From Rhizorhabdus sp. (lineage in GTDB: Bacteria; Pseudomonadota; Alphaproteobacteria; Sphingomonadales; Sphingomonadaceae), in assembly GCF_018006725.1 (NCBI RefSeq), contig NZ_JAGMXV010000012.1, positions 1-46,846 on the forward strand: DNA of 46,846 bases. Direction: 5' to 3'. Position numbers and translations under genes: made by a program. Each line of letters starts with the position of its first letter. Position 1 is the first letter of the stretch. Shown one piece after another: positions 43,220 to 46,846 of this stretch. A model generated the notes under the pieces. That model worked only from the letters and a program-made list of their open reading frames with translations. It ran no database searches and was not told where the DNA came from.

Positions 43220-45073
43220 ATGAACATTGCGATCAAGGCGGCGACATCCGCCATGGCGCTCGCCGTCTGGCTGGCCGGCGCGCCGGCGATGGCGGCCGAC
43301 GCGGCACCGGCCACCACCACGGCGACCAGCGCCGCGCCCACCGCCGCCGAAGCCGATGCCTTCGTGACCGACGCCGAAAAGCAGCTGAACGACCTCGGCA
43401 TCTATGGCGCGCAAGTCGCCTGGATCAATTCGACCTATATCACCGACGACACCGATGCCGTCGCGGCGCGGGTCGGCGCCGAATATACCGAATTGCAGGT
43501 CCGGCTCGCCAAGGAGGCTGCGCGCTTCGACGGGGTCGCCGGCCTCGGCTACGACACGAAGCGCAAGCTCGACATCCTCAAGCAGGCGATCGTCCTGCCC
43601 GCCCCGTCGACGCCCGGCGCCGCGAAGGAGCTGAACGACCTCGCGACGCGCCTCCAGTCGACCTATGGCAAGGGCCGTGGCACCTTGCGCGGGCAGGAGA
43701 TCAACGGCTCGGACATCGAGGCGGCGATGGGGAAGAACCGCAACCCCGCCGAACTCAAGGAAATGTGGGTCAGCTGGCACGACAATGTCGGCAAGCCGAT
43801 GCGCCAGGATTATGCGCAGCTGGTCGAGATCGCCAACAAGGGCGCGGTCGAGCTCGGCTACAAGGATGTCGGCGCGATGTGGCGCGCGGGCTATGACATG
43901 CCAGCCGACGATTTCGCGAAGATGATGGACCGGCTGTGGATCCAGGTGAAGCCGCTTTACGATGCGCTCCACTGCTATACCCGCGCCAAGCTCAACGCCA
44001 AATATGGCGACGCGGTGCAGGCGAAGACCGGGCCGATCCGCGCCGACCTGCTCGGCAATATGTGGGCGCAGGAATGGGGCAATATCTACGACATCGTCGC
44101 CCCGCCCGGGACCGGAGACATCGGCTACGACATCGGCGAGCTGCTGAAGGCGAAAGACTATGACGCGATCCGGATGGTGAAGACCGGCGAGCGCTTCTAC
44201 ACCTCGCTCGGCTTTGCGCCGCTGCCCGACAGCTTCTGGACTCGTTCGCAGATCACCAAGCCGCGCGACCGCGAAGTCGTCTGCCACGCCTCGGCCTGGG
44301 ACGTCGACAACAAGGACGACCTGCGCATCAAGATGTGCACCAAGGTCAATGCCGACGACTTCGTGACCATCCACCACGAGCTCGGCCATAATTTCTACCA
44401 GCGCGCCTATAACAAGCAGCCCTATCTCTACCTCAACGGCGCCAATGACGGCTTCCATGAGGCGATCGGCGACTTCGTCGCGCTGTCGGTCACGCCGGAC
44501 TATCTGGTAAAGATCGACCTGCTCGATCCAGCGAAGGTGCCGAGCGCCGACAAGGATATCGGCCTGCTGCTGCGGCAGGCGATGGACAAGGTCGCCTTCC
44601 TGCCCTTCGGCCTGCTGATGGACAAATGGCGCTGGGGCGTGTTCAGCGGAGAGACCCCGCCGGGCCAGTACAGCAAGGCCTGGACCGACCTGCGCCTTCG
44701 CTATCAGGGCATCGCCGCACCCGAGCCGCGCGACGAAGGCGATTTCGATCCGGGCGCCAAATATCACATTCCCGGCAACACGCCCTATGCGCGCTACTTC
44801 CTCGCCCGCATCCTGCAGTTCCAGTTCTACAAGGCCGCCTGCGATCAGGTGGGCTGGAAGGGTCCGCTGCACCGCTGCTCCTTCTATGGCGACAAGCGGG
44901 TGGGCGAGAAGCTCAACGCGATGCTGGAGATGGGCGCGTCCAAGCCCTGGCCCGACGCGCTGGAAGCCTTTACCGGCACCCGCGAAATCGATGGCTCGGC
45001 GATGATCGCCTATTTCAAGCCGCTGATGACCTGGCTGAAGCAACAGAACAAGGGCCAGCGCTGCGGCTGGTGA
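43220..45073 (+). CDS. M2-family peptidyl-dipeptidase (ACE homologue)
   Basis: A 617-residue exported zinc peptidase. Signal peptide ends at about GAPAMA (residue 25). The active site HExxH is H386-E387-L-G-H390, and the third ligand E414 lies 24 residues on, as in human angiotensin-converting enzyme. It removes dipeptides from peptide C-termini in the periplasm. The 169-base gap before it holds no gene. Confidence 0.95.
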   Translation: MNIAIKAATSAMALAVWLAGAPAMAADAAPATTTATSAAPTAAEADAFVTDAEKQLNDLGIYGAQVAWINSTYITDDTDAVAARVGAEYTELQVRLAKEAARFDGVAGLGYDTKRKLDILKQAIVLPAPSTPGAAKELNDLATRLQSTYGKGRGTLRGQEINGSDIEAAMGKNRNPAELKEMWVSWHDNVGKPMRQDYAQLVEIANKGAVELGYKDVGAMWRAGYDMPADDFAKMMDRLWIQVKPLYDALHCYTRAKLNAKYGDAVQAKTGPIRADLLGNMWAQEWGNIYDIVAPPGTGDIGYDIGELLKAKDYDAIRMVKTGERFYTSLGFAPLPDSFWTRSQITKPRDREVVCHASAWDVDNKDDLRIKMCTKVNADDFVTIHHELGHNFYQRAYNKQPYLYLNGANDGFHEAIGDFVALSVTPDYLVKIDLLDPAKVPSADKDIGLLLRQAMDKVAFLPFGLLMDKWRWGVFSGETPPGQYSKAWTDLRLRYQGIAAPEPRDEGDFDPGAKYHIPGNTPYARYFLARILQFQFYKAACDQVGWKGPLHRCSFYGDKRVGEKLNAMLEMGASKPWPDALEAFTGTREIDGSAMIAYFKPLMTWLKQQNKGQRCGW

Positions 45074-45079
45074 GCCAAC

Positions 45080-45108
45080 GGCGGGGTGCGTCCACGGACC
45101 GCCCCGCC
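45080..45108 (+). terminator. GC hairpin after the M2 peptidase gene
   Basis: GGCGGGG and CCCCGCC outer arms with an inner GTCC-AC-GGAC. Six bases after the stop; no T-run. Confidence 0.6.
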
Positions 45109-45127
45109 ATTCCCTGCCGGCATAGCG

Positions 45128-45142
45128 CTGCCGTTACGGCAG
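45128..45142. promoter_or_regulatory. CTGCCGTTACGGCAG palindrome
   Basis: A perfect 7-1-7 palindrome 115 bases before the diguanylate cyclase. GTGCCG-CTA-CGGCAC at 15328 shares the TGCCG-YTA-CGGCA core. Confidence 0.45.
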
Positions 45143-45257
45143 GCATGGCTTTCGGCATTGCCTTTTGTCCGGATTCGCTGCACTGGCGCGCCCCATCGGC
45201 CTGCTGGCATCGCTGCGGATGCGGGACGTTCGTCTTGCATGGGTCCGGAGGAAGACC

Positions 45258-46448
45258 ATGTCGGCTGCGGTGGTGAACGTCATTACGCTATTCTTCGTCT
45301 CGACCCTGCTGGCCGGGATGATGCTGATCGCCTGGCGCAGCTTCGGCCGCCCCGCTCATGTGCTGATCTGGGCCCTGGCCTACAGCGCCGCGTCGATCGA
45401 ATGGATCTGCAACATCTATTTGCGGTTCGGGGGCGTCTCGACCCAGCCCTTTCTGGGCTTCGTCTACGGCCTCTGCTGTCTTGCGAACGGACTGCTGGCA
45501 GCAGGCTGTTACATCCGCCTGAAGCCCGAGGCGCGACGGCTGCCCCCGCTGCTGGCGGCGGGCGTAGCCGCTGCGCTGATCGGCACGATCGTCGCAATCG
45601 ACGACCATCAGGCGCTACGCGACATCCTCTGGCTGTCCTTTGCGGGTTCGATGCTGCTGATCTGCGCCGCGTGCGTGGCCCATCCTCTCGGCCGGGCATC
45701 GCTGCCCGAGCGCGCGGTCGCGGCGATGTTCCTGCTCTTCGCGCTGGTCGATTTCTGCCTGGCTTTGATGGCTCCCGGCCAAGGCGCGCATGGTGAGGGA
45801 GCGGGCCATGCGCTGTTCAGGACCGTCCTCGTGATCGCCTATCCGCTCGCCTTCACCGGGGTAGGGCTGTTCACGGTCTTCCTCGTCGCGACAGACCTGG
45901 CGGAGTCGATGCGACGCCTTGCCACGTCGGATCAGCTGACCGGCATCCTCAACCGCCGTGGCTTTGAGGAGGCGGCCGAGCGCGCGATCGTCAACGCGCA
46001 GCGGCAGCAGGCGCCGCTGGCGCTGGTGCTGGCCGACATCGACAATTTCAAGGCGATCAACGACCGCCACGGCCATGCCGTCGGCGACTGCGCGCTCAAG
46101 CATTTTGCCCAGCGCCTCGAACGGCTCGTCCGGCGCGGCGATCTGGTCGGTCGGGTCGGCGGCGAAGAGTTTGCCCTGCTGCTGATGAACACGCGCGACG
46201 CCAATGCGCTGGAGGTTGTGGAGCACGTCCGCCTCGACATCGCGTCGGTTCCCGTCAACGGCGCCGGCCCGCTGATGATGACCGCCAGCTTCGGGGTGAC
46301 CGGCATCCGCCCCGGCGATACGTCGTTGGCGCAGTTGCTGATGCGCGCCGATCGTGCGCTCTACCGGTCGAAGCTGGACGGGCGTGACCGCATCACCCAT
46401 GCCGACGAACTGGAGGAGGCGCGCGCCATCCTCCACGAGCGGGTCTAG
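45258..46448 (+). CDS. Membrane diguanylate cyclase (GGDEF)
   Basis: A 396-residue protein with an N-terminal region of about six to seven helices (residues 5-220) and a C-terminal GGDEF domain. The active motif is GGEEF and the inhibitory site RRGD (RxxD) lies five residues before it, so it should make c-di-GMP with product feedback. It is the second c-di-GMP enzyme here. GGAAG precedes ATG 45258. Confidence 0.92.
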   Translation: MSAAVVNVITLFFVSTLLAGMMLIAWRSFGRPAHVLIWALAYSAASIEWICNIYLRFGGVSTQPFLGFVYGLCCLANGLLAAGCYIRLKPEARRLPPLLAAGVAAALIGTIVAIDDHQALRDILWLSFAGSMLLICAACVAHPLGRASLPERAVAAMFLLFALVDFCLALMAPGQGAHGEGAGHALFRTVLVIAYPLAFTGVGLFTVFLVATDLAESMRRLATSDQLTGILNRRGFEEAAERAIVNAQRQQAPLALVLADIDNFKAINDRHGHAVGDCALKHFAQRLERLVRRGDLVGRVGGEEFALLLMNTRDANALEVVEHVRLDIASVPVNGAGPLMMTASFGVTGIRPGDTSLAQLLMRADRALYRSKLDGRDRITHADELEEARAILHERV

Positions 46449-46463
46449 CGCGCAGCGTCCGCG

Positions 46464-46846
46464 TCAGCGGAAGGGCGGCTCGTTGAACGCGCGCAGCTTG
46501 CGGCTGTGCAGGCGGGCGCCCTCGCCGCGCAACTGGTCGACCGCGGCGATACCGATCTGGAGATGCTCGGCGATCGCGCGTTCGTAGAAGCGGTTCGCCT
46601 GACCCGGCAGCTTGATCTCGCCATGGATCGGCTTGTCCGAAACGCATAGCAGCGTGCCATAGGGTACGCGGAAGCGATAGCCTTGCGCCGCCAGCGTCGC
46701 CGACTCCATATCGATCGCAACCGCGCGGCTCTGGCTGAAGCGCAGCGCCGAGGCGGTGTAGCGCAGCTCCCAGTTGCGGTCGTCCGACGTGACGACGGTG
46801 CCCGTGCGCATCCGCAGCTTGAGCTGCTCCATGCTCTGCCCCGAGA
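46464..46846 (-). CDS. amn: AMP nucleosidase, C-terminal end (partial)
   Basis: The last 127 residues or so of AMP nucleosidase, which hydrolyses AMP to adenine and ribose 5-phosphate. Seen: VAIDMESATLAAQGYRFRVPYGTLLCVSDKP, GEIKLPGQANRFYER and the terminal SRKLRAFNEPPFR. The 5' part lies beyond the window. It is convergent with the cyclase gene, 15 bases apart. Confidence 0.93.
   Translation of the reverse strand, partial: SGQSMEQLKLRMRTGTVVTSDDRNWELRYTASALRFSQSRAVAIDMESATLAAQGYRFRVPYGTLLCVSDKPIHGEIKLPGQANRFYERAIAEHLQIGIAAVDQLRGEGARLHSRKLRAFNEPPFR

Noticed and set aside
43073-45043. 656-codon open frame antisense to the M2 peptidase
   Set aside because: Shadow frame; the plus-strand gene has a signal peptide and complete zinc site.

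Overview
The window is high-GC, gene-dense chromosomal DNA of an alphaproteobacterium, most likely a sphingomonad (Sphingomonadaceae). The basis is the codon usage, the trpB-trpA-accD-folC order, the 531-residue isocitrate lyase, the alanine/glutamate-rich tail on ribosomal protein S16, and the near-lack of strong Shine-Dalgarno sites at several starts. No tRNA, rRNA, CRISPR array, insertion sequence or prophage was seen. Almost everything is ordinary housekeeping DNA. The accessory-looking pieces are a VapBC toxin-antitoxin pair and an unusually elaborated phage-shock (Psp) locus. Several long reading frames antisense to real genes are codon-usage shadows and were left out.

Layout: 1-3121 carries the end of trpB, then trpA, accD and folC. 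3199-6416 holds a small sphingomonad-type protein behind a Fur-like palindrome, then aconitase acnA with a terminator. 6536-10444 holds a sulfotransferase-like protein, an ATPase-only Hsp70 and an MFS symporter. 10454-13885 (minus strand) holds YgfZ, a quinone-reductase-like dehydrogenase, a membrane-anchored catalase-like peroxidase and cytochrome b561. 13989-16738 holds a dihydroorotase, a secreted CHAP protein and a HAD phosphatase. 16843-20305 is an Mla/MCE lipid-transport operon with a STAS-MlaE fusion, MlaF, MlaD and a PqiC-like lipoprotein.

20324-25151 is the most interesting part. A sigma-54 promoter drives, leftwards, a 48-residue membrane peptide, pspA, pspB and pspC. Four further small membrane/coiled-coil proteins follow, and they share PspB's C-terminal helix motif. 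PspC carries the same motif at its own C-terminus. The last four genes have their own regulatory block, with two identical palindromes exactly 21 bp apart. The activator gene pspF lies divergently and is translationally coupled to a family-25 glycosyltransferase gene. Together these look like an expanded envelope-stress system.

25208-33402 holds a PuuD-like membrane domain, sodB, a soluble CBS-MCP receptor, yciB-ftsY-mtaB-dapF and a GGDEF-EAL protein. 33657-35252 is isocitrate lyase, which works with acnA upstream of the glyoxylate shunt. 35523-40276 is ffh-rpsP-rimM-(membrane protein)-(vapBC)-trmD-rplS, a ribosome/SRP cluster with a toxin-antitoxin pair lodged inside it. 40454-46846 holds asd with a structured leader, a GFA protein, an alpha/beta hydrolase, a PhnA-like protein, an M2 dipeptidyl carboxypeptidase, a diguanylate cyclase and the end of AMP nucleosidase.
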